A stretch of 64,000 nucleotides of DNA from Vibrio parahaemolyticus (GCF_900460535.1 NZ_UHIL01000001.1:496001-560000), one strand, 5' to 3'. Numbered from the stretch's first letter, positions 1-10,021 are shown. Translations and numbers: made by a program. Notes: generated by a model not told the origin, from the sequence alone.

Positions 1-102
1 GAAATGGGTGGTGTACCTGAAGAATTGGCACGTGAAGCGTTCCGTCTAGCGGCACGTAAACTGCCTTTCAAAACTACATTTGTAACTAAGCAGGTGATGT
101 GA
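1..102 (+). CDS. rplP: 50S ribosomal protein L16, C-terminal end (partial)
   Basis: The window opens inside a reading frame that encodes 33 residues, beginning [12 protein letters not shown] and ending TTFVTKQVM, before TGA. This is the usual C-terminus of L16, the large-subunit protein next to the peptidyl-transferase centre and A-site tRNA. The 5' part of the gene lies outside the window. The stop overlaps the start of rpmC (ATGTGATG arrangement), as expected for tightly coupled S10-operon genes. Confidence 0.93.
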   Translation, partial: EMGGVPEELAREAFRLAARKLPFKTTFVTKQVM

Positions 103-293
103 TGAAAGCACAAGATCTACGCGAGAAAAGCGTTGAAGAGCTTAACGCTGAGCTAATGAATTTGCTACGTGAACAGTTCAACTTGCGCATGCAAGCTGCA
201 ACTGGTCAACTACAGCAAACTCATACTCTGAAAGCTGTACGCCGTGATATCGCACGTGTGAAAACTGTTTTGACTGAGAAGGCAGGCGCATAA
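102..293 (+). CDS. rpmC: 50S ribosomal protein L29
   Basis: The 63-residue product starts [10 protein letters not shown] and aligns along its whole length with L29, a two-helix protein near the exit of the peptide tunnel that helps form the docking site for trigger factor and SRP. An in-frame GTG lies three bases upstream, but the ATG matches the family start and overlaps the rplP stop. The gene's own stop overlaps the rpsQ start (TAATG), so translation of rplP, rpmC and rpsQ is probably coupled. Length and sequence are ordinary. Confidence 0.96.
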
Positions 294-547
294 TGAGCGA
301 AGTAAAACGTACTCAACAAGGTCGTGTTGTTAGCGACAAGATGGACAAGTCTATCACTGTTGCAATCGAACGTTTCGTAAAACACCCAATTTACGGTAAG
401 TTCGTTAAACGTACGACTAAAGTACACGCACATGACGAAAACAACGAGTGTGGCATTGGCGACACTGTTGAAATCGCAGAGTGTCGTCCACTGTCTAAGA
501 CTAAGTCTTGGACTTTGGTGAAAGTTGTAGAAAAGGCGAAGATGTAA
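293..547 (+). CDS. rpsQ: 30S ribosomal protein S17
   Basis: The 84-residue OB-fold protein has the S17 sequence [20 protein letters not shown] and the basic stretch [14 protein letters not shown]17 is a primary 16S rRNA-binding protein that helps assemble the 5' domain of the small subunit. It is the last gene of the S10 operon, as in E. coli, and its start overlaps the rpmC stop. A strong hairpin terminator follows about 20 bases after the stop codon, separating this operon from the spc operon. Confidence 0.97.
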   Translation: MSEVKRTQQGRVVSDKMDKSITVAIERFVKHPIYGKFVKRTTKVHAHDENNECGIGDTVEIAECRPLSKTKSWTLVKVVEKAKM

Positions 548-568
548 TCTTCACTCTTCTATGATAAG

Positions 569-606
569 AAACGGCTCCAAAAATATTTTTGGAGCCGTTT
601 ATTTTT
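569..606 (+). terminator. S10 operon rho-independent terminator
   Basis: A perfect 16-bp inverted repeat (AAACGGCTCC... against ...GGAGCCGTTT, 569-584 and 585-600) is followed by ATTTTTT. The A/T-rich centre would form the loop. It lies directly after rpsQ and before the spc promoter. Confidence 0.88.
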
Positions 607-680
607 TGACTACCCAATCACAGAAAAGGGTGGTACAATTCGCGTCCCTTATAAAGAGGCAGCCCGACCCGTGATGGGTC
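604..680 (+). promoter_or_regulatory. spc operon promoter and leader start
   Basis: TGGTACAAT at 631-639 is an extended -10 element (TGn plus TACAAT). No good -35 sits 17 bp upstream. A TTGACT at 606-611 is too distant (22 bp), so the extended -10 probably carries recognition. In the leader, GACCC (666-670) pairs with GGGTC (676-680) to form a small hairpin about 30 bases before rplN. The promoter lies right after the S10 terminator, so the spc operon is transcribed independently. Confidence 0.6.
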
Positions 681-709
681 TAGTTATTAATATTTAGCGG
701 AGCACTAAC

Positions 710-1081
710 ATGATCCAAATGCAAAGTATGCTGGACGCAGCTGATAACTCAGGCGCACGCAGCGTAATGTGTATTAAGGTTCTGGGTGGCTCACACCGCC
801 GTTATGCACATATCGGTGACGTCATCAAAGTTACTGTTAAGGAAGCAATTCCTCGCGGTAAAGTTAAAAAAGGTGACGTTATGAAGGCGGTTGTAGTGCG
901 CACCCGTAAAGGCGTACGTCGTCCTGACGGTTCTGTCATTCGCTTCGACCGAAATGCTTGCGTACTGTTGAATAACACTACTGAGCAACCAATCGGTACA
1001 CGTATCTTTGGTCCTGTGACACGCGAACTTCGTGGCGATAAGTTCATGAAGATCGTTTCACTGGCTCCAGAAGTTCTGTAA
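710..1081 (+). CDS. rplN: 50S ribosomal protein L14
   Basis: The 123-residue product begins [19 protein letters not shown], the conserved N-terminus of L14. L14 is a beta-barrel large-subunit protein that contributes to inter-subunit bridges and is the binding site for the silencing factor RsfS. It is the first gene of the spc operon, preceded by a GCGGAGC ribosome-binding site, and rplX follows after 13 bases. Length equals the usual 122-124 residues. Confidence 0.97.
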   Translation: MIQMQSMLDAADNSGARSVMCIKVLGGSHRRYAHIGDVIKVTVKEAIPRGKVKKGDVMKAVVVRTRKGVRRPDGSVIRFDRNACVLLNNTTEQPIGTRIFGPVTRELRGDKFMKIVSLAPEVL

Positions 1082-1094
1082 GGAGCACGTAGAA

Positions 1095-1412
1095 ATGGCA
1101 GCTAAAATCCGTCGTAATGACGAAGTAATCGTTCTTGCTGGTAAAGACAAAGGCAAGAAAGGTAAAGTAACTAAGGTCCTAGCAACTGGTAAAGTTATCG
1201 TTGAAGGTATCAACCTTGTTAAGAAACACCAGAAACCTGTTCCTGCACTAGGTATCCAAGGCGGTATCGTAGAGCAAGAAGCAGCAATCGATGTTTCTAA
1301 CGTGGCTATCTTTAATGCAGCTACTGGTAAAGCTGACCGTATCGGTTTCCGTTTTGAAGACGGCAAAAAAGTTCGTTTCTTCAAGTCTAACGGCGAAACC
1401 GTTTCTAACTAA
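1095..1412 (+). CDS. rplX: 50S ribosomal protein L24
   Basis: The 105-residue protein carries a KOW motif near the N-terminus ([19 protein letters not shown]). L24 is an early assembly protein binding the 5' end of 23S rRNA near the tunnel exit. It sits in the invariant order rplN-rplX-rplE. In E. coli, S8 represses the spc operon by binding mRNA near the following rplX/rplE junction. I could not confirm a full S8-like fold here. Confidence 0.97.
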   Translation: MAAKIRRNDEVIVLAGKDKGKKGKVTKVLATGKVIVEGINLVKKHQKPVPALGIQGGIVEQEAAIDVSNVAIFNAATGKADRIGFRFEDGKKVRFFKSNGETVSN

Positions 1413-1435
1413 TAGAAGTAATTTGGAGTTCTACT

Positions 1436-1975
1436 ATGGCGAAACTGCATGATTACTACAAGTCGTCTGTAGTCGCTGAACTGACCAAACAGTTCAGTTA
1501 CACAAGCGTCATGCAAGTCCCTAGAATCGAGAAAATCACCCTAAACATGGGTGTTGGTGAAGCAATCAACGATAAGAAACTGCTAGAAAACGCAGCATCT
1601 GATATGGCAACGATCTCTGGTCAAAAGCCACTTATCACTAAAGCGCGTAAATCTGTTGCAGGTTTCAAAATCCGTGAAGGCTACCCTATCGGTTGTAAAG
1701 TAACCTTGCGTGGCGAACGTATGTGGGATTTTCTTGAGCGTTTGATTAACATCGCTCTTCCACGTGTACGTGACTTCCGTGGTGTTAGCGCTAAGTCTTT
1801 TGACGGTCGCGGTAACTACAGCATGGGCGTTCGCGAGCAAATCATCTTCCCGGAAATCGACTTTGATAAAGTTGATCGTGTACGCGGTCTAGACATCACT
1901 ATTACGACGTCTGCTGGTACTGATGAGGAAGGCCGTGCTCTGCTGGCTGCCTTTAACTTCCCATTCCGTAAGTAA
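1436..1975 (+). CDS. rplE: 50S ribosomal protein L5
   Basis: The 179-residue product starts [16 protein letters not shown] and contains the L5 segment [12 protein letters not shown]5 binds 5S rRNA together with L18 and L25 and contacts P-site tRNA and S13. A GGAG ribosome-binding site precedes the ATG. A short TAGAA/TTCTA inverted repeat surrounds that site and may contribute to the S8-responsive structure known at this junction in E. coli, though this is only an inference. Confidence 0.97.
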   Translation: MAKLHDYYKSSVVAELTKQFSYTSVMQVPRIEKITLNMGVGEAINDKKLLENAASDMATISGQKPLITKARKSVAGFKIREGYPIGCKVTLRGERMWDFLERLINIALPRVRDFRGVSAKSFDGRGNYSMGVREQIIFPEIDFDKVDRVRGLDITITTSAGTDEEGRALLAAFNFPFRK

Positions 1976-1992
1976 GGTGAAGGGTTACTGTT

Positions 1993-2298
1993 ATGGCTAA
2001 ACAATCAATGAAAGCACGTGAAGCTAAACGTGCAAAGCTAGTAGCTAAGTTCGCTGAAAAGCGTGCAGCGCTAAAAGCTATCATCAGCGATGTAAACGCA
2101 TCTGAAGAAGATCGTTGGAACGCAGTTCTTACACTGCAATCTCTTCCACGTGATTCAAGTGCATCACGTCAGCGCAACCGTTGTAACCAAACTGGTCGTC
2201 CACACGGTTACCTACGTAAGTTCGGTCTAAGCCGTATTAAGGTTCGTGAAGCTTGCATGAAAGGCGAGATTCCGGGTCTTCGTAAGGCTAGCTGGTAA
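1993..2298 (+). CDS. rpsN: 30S ribosomal protein S14 (zinc-independent form)
   Basis: The 101-residue product is the long S14 type. It has the conserved C-terminal region [20 protein letters not shown] but no CxxC...CxxC zinc ribbon, so it is the C-minus form that does not need zinc. S14 binds late in the 3' head domain of 16S rRNA. It lies between rplE and rpsH as in E. coli. I saw no second, zinc-dependent S14 copy in this window. Confidence 0.96.
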
Positions 2299-2327
2299 TT
2301 GCCACTTAATCATTTGGAGTAAATCAT

Positions 2328-2720
2328 ATGAGCATGCAAGATCCGATTTCGGATATGCTGACCCGCGTTCGTAACGGTCAGGCAGCAAACAAAGTTGCTG
2401 TTAAAATGCCTTCTTCAAAGCTTAAAGTTGCAATTGCTGCACTACTAAAAGCTGAAGGTTACATCGTTGACTTCGCTGTTGAAGGCGAAGCAAAACCTGA
2501 GCTAGAAGTAACTCTTAAGTACTTCCAAGCTAAACCAGTAATCGAGCAACTTAAACGTGTTTCTCGTCCAGGTCTACGTGTTTACAAGAAGAAAGATGAA
2601 CTTCCTTCTGTAATGGGTGGTCTTGGTATTGCTATCGTTTCTACTTCCAAGGGTCTTATGTCAGACCGCGCTGCACGTAAAGCAGGTCTTGGTGGTGAAA
2701 TCATCTGCTACGTAGCTTAA
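2328..2720 (+). CDS. rpsH: 30S ribosomal protein S8
   Basis: The 130-residue product starts [18 protein letters not shown] and ends with the conserved [19 protein letters not shown] segment. S8 is a primary 16S rRNA-binding protein and, in E. coli, the translational repressor of the spc operon. A TTGGAG ribosome-binding site precedes the ATG, and rplF begins 12 bases after the stop. Length matches the family. Confidence 0.97.
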   Translation: MSMQDPISDMLTRVRNGQAANKVAVKMPSSKLKVAIAALLKAEGYIVDFAVEGEAKPELEVTLKYFQAKPVIEQLKRVSRPGLRVYKKKDELPSVMGGLGIAIVSTSKGLMSDRAARKAGLGGEIICYVA

Positions 2721-2732
2721 TAGGAGTAGAAT

Positions 2733-3266
2733 ATGTCTCGTGTTGCTAAAGCACCTGTCGCTATTCCAGCTGGCGTAGAGGTGAAACTAAACGGCCAAGA
2801 AATCACTGTAAAAGGTGCTAAAGGCGAACTAACTCGCGTACTAAACGACGCTGTAGTTATCGCTCAGGAAGAAAACAACCTAACTTTCGGTCCTAAAGAA
2901 GGTGTTGCTAACGCTTGGGCACAAGCAGGTACTGCTCGTGCACTAGTTAACAACATGGTTGTTGGTGTTACTGAAGGCTTTACTAAGAAGCTAACTCTTA
3001 AAGGTGTTGGTTACCGTGCTGCTATCAAAGGCAACGCTGTAGGTCTAACACTAGGCTTCTCACACCCAGTTGAGCACGAGTTGCCAGCGGGTATCAAAGC
3101 TGAATGTCCAAGCCAAACTGAAATCGTGATTACTGGTTGTGACAAACAACTAGTTGGTCAAGTTGCGGCTGACATTCGTTCTTACCGTCAACCTGAGCCT
3201 TACAAAGGTAAAGGTGTTCGTTACGCAGATGAAAATGTGCGTACTAAAGAAGCTAAGAAGAAGTAA
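2733..3266 (+). CDS. rplF: 50S ribosomal protein L6
   Basis: The 177-residue product has two tandem L6 alpha/beta repeats and the C-terminal signature [15 protein letters not shown]6 lies at the base of the L7/L12 stalk near the sarcin-ricin loop and is needed late in 50S assembly. Spacing to its neighbours is short (12 and 9 bases), consistent with one polycistronic mRNA. Confidence 0.97.
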   Translation: MSRVAKAPVAIPAGVEVKLNGQEITVKGAKGELTRVLNDAVVIAQEENNLTFGPKEGVANAWAQAGTARALVNNMVVGVTEGFTKKLTLKGVGYRAAIKGNAVGLTLGFSHPVEHELPAGIKAECPSQTEIVITGCDKQLVGQVAADIRSYRQPEPYKGKGVRYADENVRTKEAKKK

Positions 3267-3275
3267 GGTAACACT

Positions 3276-3629
3276 ATGGATAAGAAAGCATCTCGCATCC
3301 GTCGTGCTACACGCGCACGTCGTAAGATTGCAGAACTGGGTGCGACTCGCCTAGTTGTACACCGTACTCCTCGTCACGTGTACGCACAGGTTATCGCGGC
3401 TAACGGCTCTGAGGTTATCGCAGCAGCTTCTACTGTAGAAAAAGCGATCCGTGAGCAAGTGAAATACACTGGTAACGTTGATGCAGCTAAAGCAGTAGGT
3501 AAAGCTGTTGCAGAACGCGCTCTTGAAAAAGGCGTAACTGCAGTTGCATTTGATCGTTCTGGTTTCCAATACCACGGTCGAGTAGCGGCGCTAGCAGAAT
3601 CTGCTCGCGAAGCTGGTCTGAAATTCTAA
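3276..3629 (+). CDS. rplR: 50S ribosomal protein L18
   Basis: The 117-residue protein begins with a basic tail ([20 protein letters not shown]) followed by the L18 core ending [23 protein letters not shown]18 brings 5S rRNA to the central protuberance with L5. Length and position between rplF and rpsE are standard. Confidence 0.97.
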
Positions 3630-3643
3630 GGTAGGGTTGGAAG

Positions 3644-4147
3644 ATGGCTAAAGAACAACAAGTTCAAGCGAATGATTTGCAAGAAAAGCTAATCGCAGTT
3701 AACCGTGTTTCTAAAACGGTTAAAGGCGGTCGAATCATGAGCTTCACTGCACTAACAGTAGTTGGTGACGGTAATGGTCGTGTAGGTTTCGGTTACGGCA
3801 AAGCTCGTGAAGTACCTGCAGCGATCCAAAAAGCAATGGAAAAAGCGCGTCGTAACATGACTACGATCGCTCTAAACGAAGGCACTCTTCACCACCCAGT
3901 GAAAGGTCGCCACTCGGGCTCTAAAGTTTACATGCAGCCTGCAGCAGAAGGTACTGGTGTTATCGCAGGTGGTGCGATGCGTGCAGTACTAGAAGTTGCT
4001 GGTGTACACAACGTACTATCTAAAGCATACGGTTCAACGAACCCTATCAACATCGTTCGTGCAACGATCGATGCACTAGGTAGCATGAAGTCGCCAGAAA
4101 TGGTTGCTGCTAAACGTGGTCTAACTGTTGAAGCTATTTCGGAGTAA
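3644..4147 (+). CDS. rpsE: 30S ribosomal protein S5
   Basis: The 167-residue protein has the N-terminal double-stranded-RNA-binding-like domain ([20 protein letters not shown]) and the C-terminal S5 domain. S5 sits at the mRNA entry channel, has helicase activity on mRNA structure with S3 and S4, and affects decoding accuracy. The loop around residues 20-30, where spectinomycin-resistance mutations occur in E. coli, has the wild-type KTVKGGR sequence. Confidence 0.97.
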
Positions 4148-4154
4148 GAACACC

Positions 4155-4331
4155 ATGGCAACTATTAAAGTAACTCAAACTAAAAGCTCAATTGGCCGCC
4201 TACCAAAGCACAAAGCTACTTTGCGTGGTCTAGGTCTTCGTAAAATCAACCACACAGTAGAACTTGAAGATACTCCGTGCGTACGCGGTATGATCAACAA
4301 GGTTTACTACATGGTTAAAGTTGAGGAGTAA
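4155..4331 (+). CDS. rpmD: 50S ribosomal protein L30
   Basis: The 58-residue product begins [20 protein letters not shown] and contains the family signature [19 protein letters not shown]. It is a small ferredoxin-like-fold protein on the solvent side of the 50S subunit. An in-frame upstream ATG lies inside rpsE, but this ATG, seven bases after the rpsE stop, gives the normal length. Confidence 0.96.
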
Positions 4332-4336
4332 TCAGA

Positions 4337-4771
4337 ATGCGTTTGAATACTCTTGCACCGGCTGCTGGCTCTAAACATGCTCCTAAGCGTGTAGGCCGTG
4401 GTATCGGTTCTGGCCTAGGTAAAACTGGTGGCCGTGGTCACAAAGGTCAAAAATCACGTTCTGGCGGTAAAGTTCGTCCAGGTTTCGAAGGCGGTCAGAT
4501 GCCTCTGAAACAACGTCTACCAAAATTCGGTTTCACTTCTCGTAAGAGCCTAGTGTCTGCTGAAGTTCGTCTAGCTGAGCTAGCGAAAGTTTCTGGTGAC
4601 GTGGTTGATCTAAACAGCCTTAAAGCTGCTAACATCATCACTAAGAACATCGAATTCGTTAAAGTTGTTCTTTCTGGTGAAATTAACAAAGCAGTGACTG
4701 TTAAAGGTCTACGTGTGACTAAAGGCGCTAAAGCTGCAATCGAAGCTGCAGGCGGTAAAATCGAGGAATAA
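4337..4771 (+). CDS. rplO: 50S ribosomal protein L15
   Basis: The 144-residue product starts [22 protein letters not shown]. It has the long glycine/arginine-rich N-terminal extension (residues about 18-55) that penetrates 23S rRNA, and a globular C-terminal domain ending [12 protein letters not shown]15 is a late-assembly protein of the 50S subunit. It precedes secY by 20 bases, the usual order. Confidence 0.97.
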   Translation: MRLNTLAPAAGSKHAPKRVGRGIGSGLGKTGGRGHKGQKSRSGGKVRPGFEGGQMPLKQRLPKFGFTSRKSLVSAEVRLAELAKVSGDVVDLNSLKAANIITKNIEFVKVVLSGEINKAVTVKGLRVTKGAKAAIEAAGGKIEE

Positions 4772-4791
4772 TCTCGAGGAACGAGGTACAG

Positions 4792-6126
4792 ATGGCTAAG
4801 AAACCAGGACAAGATTTTCGTAGTGCTCAGAGCGGCTTAAGTGAACTAAAGTCGCGCTTGTTATTCGTAATTGGTGCACTTTTAGTATTCCGAGCCGGCT
4901 CTTTTGTGCCGATTCCTGGTATTGACGCTGCTGTACTTGCCGATTTGTTCGAACAGCAAAAAGGTACCATCGTTGAAATGTTTAACATGTTCTCCGGTGG
5001 TGCTCTTGAGCGTGCATCTATATTAGCATTGGGCATCATGCCGTATATTTCGGCATCTATTGTTGTCCAATTGCTAACTGTAGTTCATCCAGCGTTAGCT
5101 GAACTCAAAAAAGAGGGTGAAGCAGGCCGTCGTAAGATCAGCCAATACACACGCTACGGCACGCTTGTACTTGCAACCTTCCAGGCTATAGGTATCGCAA
5201 CAGGCTTACCAAACATGGTCGACAATCTGGTTGTTATCAACCAAACCATGTTTACGCTAATTGCTACCGTAAGTTTAGTAACCGGCACCATGTTCCTAAT
5301 GTGGTTAGGTGAACAAATTACAGAGCGTGGAATTGGTAACGGTATTTCGTTACTAATTTTTGCAGGTATTGTTGCTGGATTGCCTTCTGCAATCGGTCAA
5401 ACAATCGAGCAAGCGCGTCAAGGTGAATTGCATGTACTTCTTCTGTTGCTAATCGCGGTATTAGCTTTTGCAGTAATTTACTTCGTTGTTTTCATGGAAC
5501 GTGGTCAGCGTCGAATCGTCGTTAACTACGCGAAGCGTCAACAAGGTCGTAAAGTATTTGCTGCACAAAGTTCTCACTTACCACTTAAAATTAATATGGC
5601 AGGTGTTATTCCAGCGATTTTCGCATCAAGCATTATCCTGTTCCCAGGAACACTGGCTCAGTGGTTTGGTCAGAATGGTGAGAGCAGCGCGTTCGGTTGG
5701 TTAACTGACGTGTCTTTGGCTCTTAGCCCAGGTCAGCCATTGTATGTAATGCTATATGCAGCAGCAATTATCTTCTTCTGTTTCTTCTACACGGCGTTGG
5801 TTTTCAACCCGCGTGAAACAGCAGATAACTTGAAGAAGTCTGGTGCATTCGTACCCGGTATCCGCCCAGGTGAGCAGACAGCGAAGTACATCGATAAAGT
5901 AATGACACGTCTTACCCTTGCTGGTGCACTGTACATTACCTTTATCTGTCTGATTCCCGAGTTCATGATGGTCGCGTGGAACGTACGTTTCTACTTCGGC
6001 GGTACATCACTACTAATCGTAGTTGTTGTAATTATGGACTTTATGGCACAGGTACAGACTCATCTGATGTCTCAACAGTATGATTCTGTGTTGAAGAAAG
6101 CGAATCTGAAAGGCTACGGCCGTTAA
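4792..6126 (+). CDS. secY: Preprotein translocase subunit SecY
   Basis: The 444-residue inner-membrane protein forms the channel of the SecYEG translocon. About ten hydrophobic segments are visible. Family signatures include the plug-region sequence FVPIPGID after TM1, the motif [15 protein letters not shown], and the cytoplasmic C5 loop ([36 protein letters not shown]) that contacts SecA and the ribosome. It ends [11 protein letters not shown]. As in most bacteria it lies in the spc operon between rplO and rpmJ. Length is normal. Confidence 0.98.
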   Translation: MAKKPGQDFRSAQSGLSELKSRLLFVIGALLVFRAGSFVPIPGIDAAVLADLFEQQKGTIVEMFNMFSGGALERASILALGIMPYISASIVVQLLTVVHPALAELKKEGEAGRRKISQYTRYGTLVLATFQAIGIATGLPNMVDNLVVINQTMFTLIATVSLVTGTMFLMWLGEQITERGIGNGISLLIFAGIVAGLPSAIGQTIEQARQGELHVLLLLLIAVLAFAVIYFVVFMERGQRRIVVNYAKRQQGRKVFAAQSSHLPLKINMAGVIPAIFASSIILFPGTLAQWFGQNGESSAFGWLTDVSLALSPGQPLYVMLYAAAIIFFCFFYTALVFNPRETADNLKKSGAFVPGIRPGEQTAKYIDKVMTRLTLAGALYITFICLIPEFMMVAWNVRFYFGGTSLLIVVVVIMDFMAQVQTHLMSQQYDSVLKKANLKGYGR

Positions 6127-6164
6127 TCCGGCGGTAGACTCAGTTTCATTTACGGAGTTTAGCA

Positions 6165-6278
6165 ATGAAAGTTCGTGCTTCCGTTAAAAAAATCTGCCGT
6201 AACTGTAAAGTAATCAAGCGTAACGGTGTCGTTCGCGTGATTTGCAGTGAGCCAAAGCACAAACAGCGCCAAGGCTAA
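6165..6278 (+). CDS. rpmJ: 50S ribosomal protein L36 (zinc-ribbon form)
   Basis: This 37-residue ORF starts [20 protein letters not shown] and is preceded by ACGGAGTTTAGCA. It carries the complete zinc-binding set C11, C14, C27 and H32, so it is the zinc-containing (C+) form. L36 is the smallest 50S protein and is the last gene of the spc operon. No zinc-free paralogue is visible in this window. Confidence 0.95.
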
Positions 6279-6295
6279 TTAGCAGAAATTTTTAC

Positions 6296-6324
6296 TTGAA
6301 AATGAAGGTTGGGTCGAGTATATT
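6296..6324 (+). promoter_or_regulatory. alpha operon (rpsM) promoter
   Basis: TTGAAA (6296-6301) and TATATT (6319-6324) are separated by exactly 17 bp, a near-consensus sigma-70 promoter. It lies 18 bases after rpmJ and about 100 bases before rpsM, so the alpha operon can be transcribed separately from spc. Confidence 0.75.
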
Positions 6325-6361
6325 CCTCGGCCTACCTTTTGCGTGCAAAAGAAGTAGTATT

Positions 6362-6436
6362 CCGCAGCGTATCCATAACGGGCTTTGCTGCGGCTAATTC
6401 TTTTATAGAAACACTTAGGAGTGAATAATGGCCCGT
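6362..6436 (+). promoter_or_regulatory. alpha operon leader, S4-binding pseudoknot (alpha_RBS type)
   Basis: CCGCAGC (6362-6368) pairs with GCTGCGG (6387-6393). Within the loop, ACGGGC (6378-6383) is perfectly complementary to GCCCGT (6431-6436), the second and third codons of rpsM. This is the geometry of the E. coli alpha-operon pseudoknot, which S4 stabilises to trap the ribosome at the rpsM start. The Shine-Dalgarno TAGGAG (6416-6421) lies inside the folded region. It predicts feedback control of rpsM, rpsK, rpsD and rplQ by the rpsD product. Confidence 0.85.
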
Positions 6437-6784
6437 ATAGCAGGCATTAACATTCCTGATCAGAAACACGCTGTAATCGCTCTAACGGCGATCTACGGCA
6501 TCGGTAAAACTCGCTCTCAAGCTATCCTAGCTGAAGTGGGTATTGCTGAAGATGTTAAGATCAGTGAACTAACTGAAGAGCAGATCGATCAACTGCGTGA
6601 TGGTGTAGCTAAGTACACTGTAGAAGGTGATCTACGTCGTGAAGTATCTATGAACATCAAGCGTCTTATGGACCTTGGCTGTTACCGTGGTCTTCGTCAT
6701 CGTCGCAGTCTACCGCTACGTGGACAGCGTACTAAAACCAACGCTCGCACCCGTAAGGGTCCGCGTAAGCCGATCAAGAAATAA
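6428..6784 (+). CDS. rpsM: 30S ribosomal protein S13
   Basis: The 118-residue product begins [20 protein letters not shown] and ends with the basic tail [13 protein letters not shown], which contacts P-site tRNA. The H2TH-type helical domain and [16 protein letters not shown] signature are present. It is the first gene of the alpha operon, and its start codon is embedded in the S4-responsive pseudoknot leader. Length is usual. Confidence 0.97.
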   Translation: MARIAGINIPDQKHAVIALTAIYGIGKTRSQAILAEVGIAEDVKISELTEEQIDQLRDGVAKYTVEGDLRREVSMNIKRLMDLGCYRGLRHRRSLPLRGQRTKTNARTRKGPRKPIKK

Positions 6785-6796
6785 TCGGGAAGGTAG

Positions 6797-7192
<396 letters not shown>

Positions 7193-7219
7193 CGTTTCTA
7201 GGACTATTGGAGAAGAATC

Positions 7220-7840
7220 ATGGCAAGATATTTGGGTCCTAAGCTGAAGCTTAGCCGTCGTGAAGGCACTGACTTATTCCTTAAGTCTGGTGTTCGCGCG
7301 ATCGATACCAAGTGTAAAATTGATAACGCACCAGGTGTACACGGCGCTCGTCGCGGTCGTCTATCTGAGTATGGCGTTCAGCTTCGTGAGAAGCAAAAAG
7401 TTCGTCGTATGTACGGCGTTCTAGAAAAACAATTCCGTAACTACTACAAAGAAGCTGCACGTCTTAAAGGCAACACAGGTGAGAACCTGCTTCAGCTTCT
7501 TGAAGGTCGTCTTGATAACGTAGTTTACCGCATGGGCTTTGGCGCAACTCGCGCAGAAGCACGTCAGCTAGTTAGCCACAAAGCTATCCTAGTTAACGGT
7601 AAAGTTGTAAACGTTCCTTCTTTCAAAGTAGCGGCTAATGACGTTGTTTCTATTCGCGAGAAAGCTAAACAGCAAGCTCGTATCAAAGCAGCTCTAGAAG
7701 TTGCTGAACAACGTGAAAAACCAACTTGGATTGAAGTAGATGGTGGCAAGATGGAAGGTACATTCAAGCGTATGCCTGAGCGTTCTGATCTATCAGCTGA
7801 CATCAACGAACAATTGATCGTCGAGCTTTACTCTAAGTAA
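7220..7840 (+). CDS. rpsD: 30S ribosomal protein S4
   Basis: The 206-residue product is S4, the primary 16S rRNA-binding protein that nucleates 5'-domain assembly. The N-terminal domain starts [20 protein letters not shown]. The S4 RNA-binding domain spans roughly residues 96-158 ([38 protein letters not shown]). In E. coli S4 is also the repressor of the alpha operon, and the leader described upstream of rpsM keeps the sequence needed for this. It is followed 24 bases later by rpoA. Confidence 0.97.
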   Translation: MARYLGPKLKLSRREGTDLFLKSGVRAIDTKCKIDNAPGVHGARRGRLSEYGVQLREKQKVRRMYGVLEKQFRNYYKEAARLKGNTGENLLQLLEGRLDNVVYRMGFGATRAEARQLVSHKAILVNGKVVNVPSFKVAANDVVSIREKAKQQARIKAALEVAEQREKPTWIEVDGGKMEGTFKRMPERSDLSADINEQLIVELYSK

Positions 7841-7864
7841 GGTTTAAACTAAAGAGAGGACACA

Positions 7865-8857
7865 ATGCAGGGTTCTGTAACAGAATTTCTTAAGCCACGT
7901 CTAGTTGACATCGAACAAATCAGCTCGACTCACGCAAAAGTAACTCTTGAGCCATTAGAGCGTGGCTTTGGTCATACTCTGGGTAATGCACTTCGCCGTA
8001 TTCTTCTATCTTCTATGCCTGGTTGTGCAGTGACAGAAGTAGAAATTGAAGGCGTACTTCATGAGTACAGCACTAAAGAAGGCGTACAAGAAGATATTCT
8101 TGAAATCCTTCTAAACCTTAAAGGTTTGGCAGTGCGTGTAGCTGAAGGCAAAGATGAAGTGTTCATTACTTTGAACAAATCAGGCTCGGGCCCTGTGGTT
8201 GCAGGTGACATCACCCATGACGGTGATGTAGAGATCGCTAACCCTGAACACGTTATTTGTCACCTAACGGATGACAACGCTGAAATCGCAATGCGTATTA
8301 AAGTTGAACGTGGTCGTGGTTATGTTCCAGCTTCTGCGCGTATCCATAATGAAGAAGACGAGCGTCCTATCGGTCGCCTACTAGTAGATGCTACTTACAG
8401 CCCAGTAGACAAAATTGCCTACGCTGTAGAAGCAGCTCGTGTAGAACAGCGTACTGATCTAGACAAGCTTGTTATCGATATGGAAACAAACGGTACTCTA
8501 GAACCTGAGGAAGCAATCCGTCGTGCAGCTACTATCCTAGCTGAACAATTGGATGCATTCGTAGATCTTCGTGATGTACGTGTTCCTGAGGAGAAGGAAG
8601 AGAAGCCAGAATTCGATCCGATCCTACTGCGTCCTGTAGACGATCTTGAACTAACAGTTCGCTCTGCTAACTGTCTGAAAGCAGAAGCGATTCACTACAT
8701 CGGTGATCTAGTACAACGTACTGAGGTTGAGCTACTTAAAACGCCTAACCTTGGTAAAAAATCTCTTACTGAGATTAAAGACGTACTTGCGTCACGTGGT
8801 CTGTCTCTGGGCATGCGCCTAGAAAACTGGCCACCTGCATCAATCGCTGAAGATTAA
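7865..8857 (+). CDS. rpoA: DNA-directed RNA polymerase alpha subunit
   Basis: The 330-residue alpha subunit dimerises to start RNA polymerase assembly and contacts activators and UP elements. The N-terminal assembly domain covers about residues 1-235 (with [20 protein letters not shown]) and is joined by an acidic linker ([15 protein letters not shown]) to the C-terminal domain. The latter keeps the DNA-contact region [20 protein letters not shown] and the [14 protein letters not shown] helix. It lies between rpsD and rplQ as in other gammaproteobacteria. Confidence 0.98.
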   Translation: MQGSVTEFLKPRLVDIEQISSTHAKVTLEPLERGFGHTLGNALRRILLSSMPGCAVTEVEIEGVLHEYSTKEGVQEDILEILLNLKGLAVRVAEGKDEVFITLNKSGSGPVVAGDITHDGDVEIANPEHVICHLTDDNAEIAMRIKVERGRGYVPASARIHNEEDERPIGRLLVDATYSPVDKIAYAVEAARVEQRTDLDKLVIDMETNGTLEPEEAIRRAATILAEQLDAFVDLRDVRVPEEKEEKPEFDPILLRPVDDLELTVRSANCLKAEAIHYIGDLVQRTEVELLKTPNLGKKSLTEIKDVLASRGLSLGMRLENWPPASIAED

Positions 8858-8883
8858 TCGATACTAGTTAGAAGGATTAGGTC

Positions 8884-9264
8884 ATGCGCCATCGTAAGAG
8901 TGGTCGTCAACTCAACCGCAACAGCTCACATCGTAAAGCGATGTTTAGCAACATGGCTAGCTCTCTAGTACGTCATGAAGTTATCAAGACTACTTTGCCA
9001 AAAGCAAAAGAGCTACGTCGCGTAGTTGAGCCTTTGATTACACTAGCTAAGACTGACAGTGTTGCTAACCGTCGTCTAGCATTTGCACGTACTCGTGACA
9101 ACGAAGTAGTTGCAAAACTATTTAACGAACTAGGTCCACGTTTTGCTGCTCGTCAGGGCGGTTACACTCGTATCCTAAAAGCTGGCTTCCGTGCTGGTGA
9201 TAAAGCTCCAATGGCTTACATTGAGCTTGTAGATCGCCCAGCTGCTGAAGAAGCTGCTGAGTAA
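8884..9264 (+). CDS. rplQ: 50S ribosomal protein L17
   Basis: The 126-residue product starts [20 protein letters not shown], the conserved L17 N-terminus, and has the core [20 protein letters not shown]17 surrounds the peptide-tunnel exit. It ends with an acidic tail (AAEEAAE) and is the last gene of the alpha operon, directly followed by a strong terminator. Confidence 0.97.
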
Positions 9265-9282
9265 TCAGTTCGTAAGAACGAG

Positions 9283-9309
9283 AAAGCCGAGCGTTAGCTC
9301 GGCTTTTTT
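9283..9309 (+). terminator. alpha operon terminator
   Basis: AAAGCCGAGC (9283-9292), loop GTTA, GCTCGGCTTT (9297-9306), with the T run continuing to 9309. It is a ten-pair GC-rich stem with a T tract, placed 18 bases after the rplQ stop. Confidence 0.92.
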
Positions 9310-9402
9310 GTATCTGTAATTTGCTCATAAATGGGAGCCTACTGTTTGTATGTTCCCATTCTTTTTACTTCTATTTCGGTGGGGATTTCGCTTAAAGCGA
9401 AA

Positions 9403-9882
9403 TTACTTACCGCTCGTCCATAGACCGCTTAAAGACTTCAATAATCCCTCACTTGCTCCTTGCTCATTTAGGTAACCTAAAATCACTGGTGCAAATTGGC
9501 TGATCATCGATGGGTCTAGTCCTAGTGCATTAAATGCGCTTTGTACGGCACTCAAGCTTTCGATGTTACCTAACAGGCTTTGTGCACCTTTCAAGTTGGA
9601 TAATCCAGGGACCAATGACTGCAATTCCGTGCTGTTTTGTTGAGACAGTTGGCTTTGAGCAAGTGCAATTAGGGCACTGCTGCCACCTGCAGCTTGTTCT
9701 GTCGAAACTGGTAGCTGACTCGTTAGTAGCTCAGTAAGAGGTGAAGATTCTGCATTTAGGCCTTGGCTTACCATATCCATAAGACCATTTTTGCTGCTCT
9801 TATCTACGACAGTGTCCAAAAACGCATGTGCGCTGCCAATATTCACTGATAGGAGAGCTAAAGTTAGGAGAGTTTTACGCAT
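9403..9882 (-). CDS. DUF2780 family secreted protein (VcgC/VcgE-like)
   Basis: The 159-residue product has a clear signal peptide (MRKTLLTLAL then LSVNIGSAHA, cleavage after residue 20) and a mature part of about 139 residues. That part has the pattern of the DUF2780 family known from Vibrio and relatives: amphipathic helices with repeats such as LTELLTSQLPVS and SALIALAQSQLSQQ, and no cysteines. The predicted location is the periplasm or outside the cell. Function is unknown. It stands alone between the alpha operon and fklB, and its stop overlaps a small ATTTCGCT/AGCGAAAT inverted repeat. The family assignment is from memory of the sequence pattern. Confidence 0.75.
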   Translation of the reverse strand: MRKTLLTLALLSVNIGSAHAFLDTVVDKSSKNGLMDMVSQGLNAESSPLTELLTSQLPVSTEQAAGGSSALIALAQSQLSQQNSTELQSLVPGLSNLKGAQSLLGNIESLSAVQSAFNALGLDPSMISQFAPVILGYLNEQGASEGLLKSLSGLWTSGK

Positions 9883-9967
9883 AGTACCTCCGACGGTTGA
9901 GCGATTTAACTTATTTGTTGTATTTATTTTTTGAAGGTCATCTGACTGATAACTTCTATTATTTTAT

Positions 9968-9995
9968 AAAAAAAGCGGCGCTAATGCGCCGCTTT
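9968..9995 (-). terminator. fklB terminator
   Basis: On the minus strand AAAGCGGCGC, loop ATTA and GCGCCGCTTT run into a stretch of seven T (A run at 9968-9974 on the plus strand). It lies 26 bases after the fklB stop. Confidence 0.9.
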
Positions 9996-10021
9996 ATGTA
10001 GGTCATTGAGAAAAGTCTCAA

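Noticed and set aside
606..611. TTGACT as -35 of the spc promoter
   Set aside because: The spacing of 22 bp to TACAAT is too long; the extended -10 TGG explains the promoter better.
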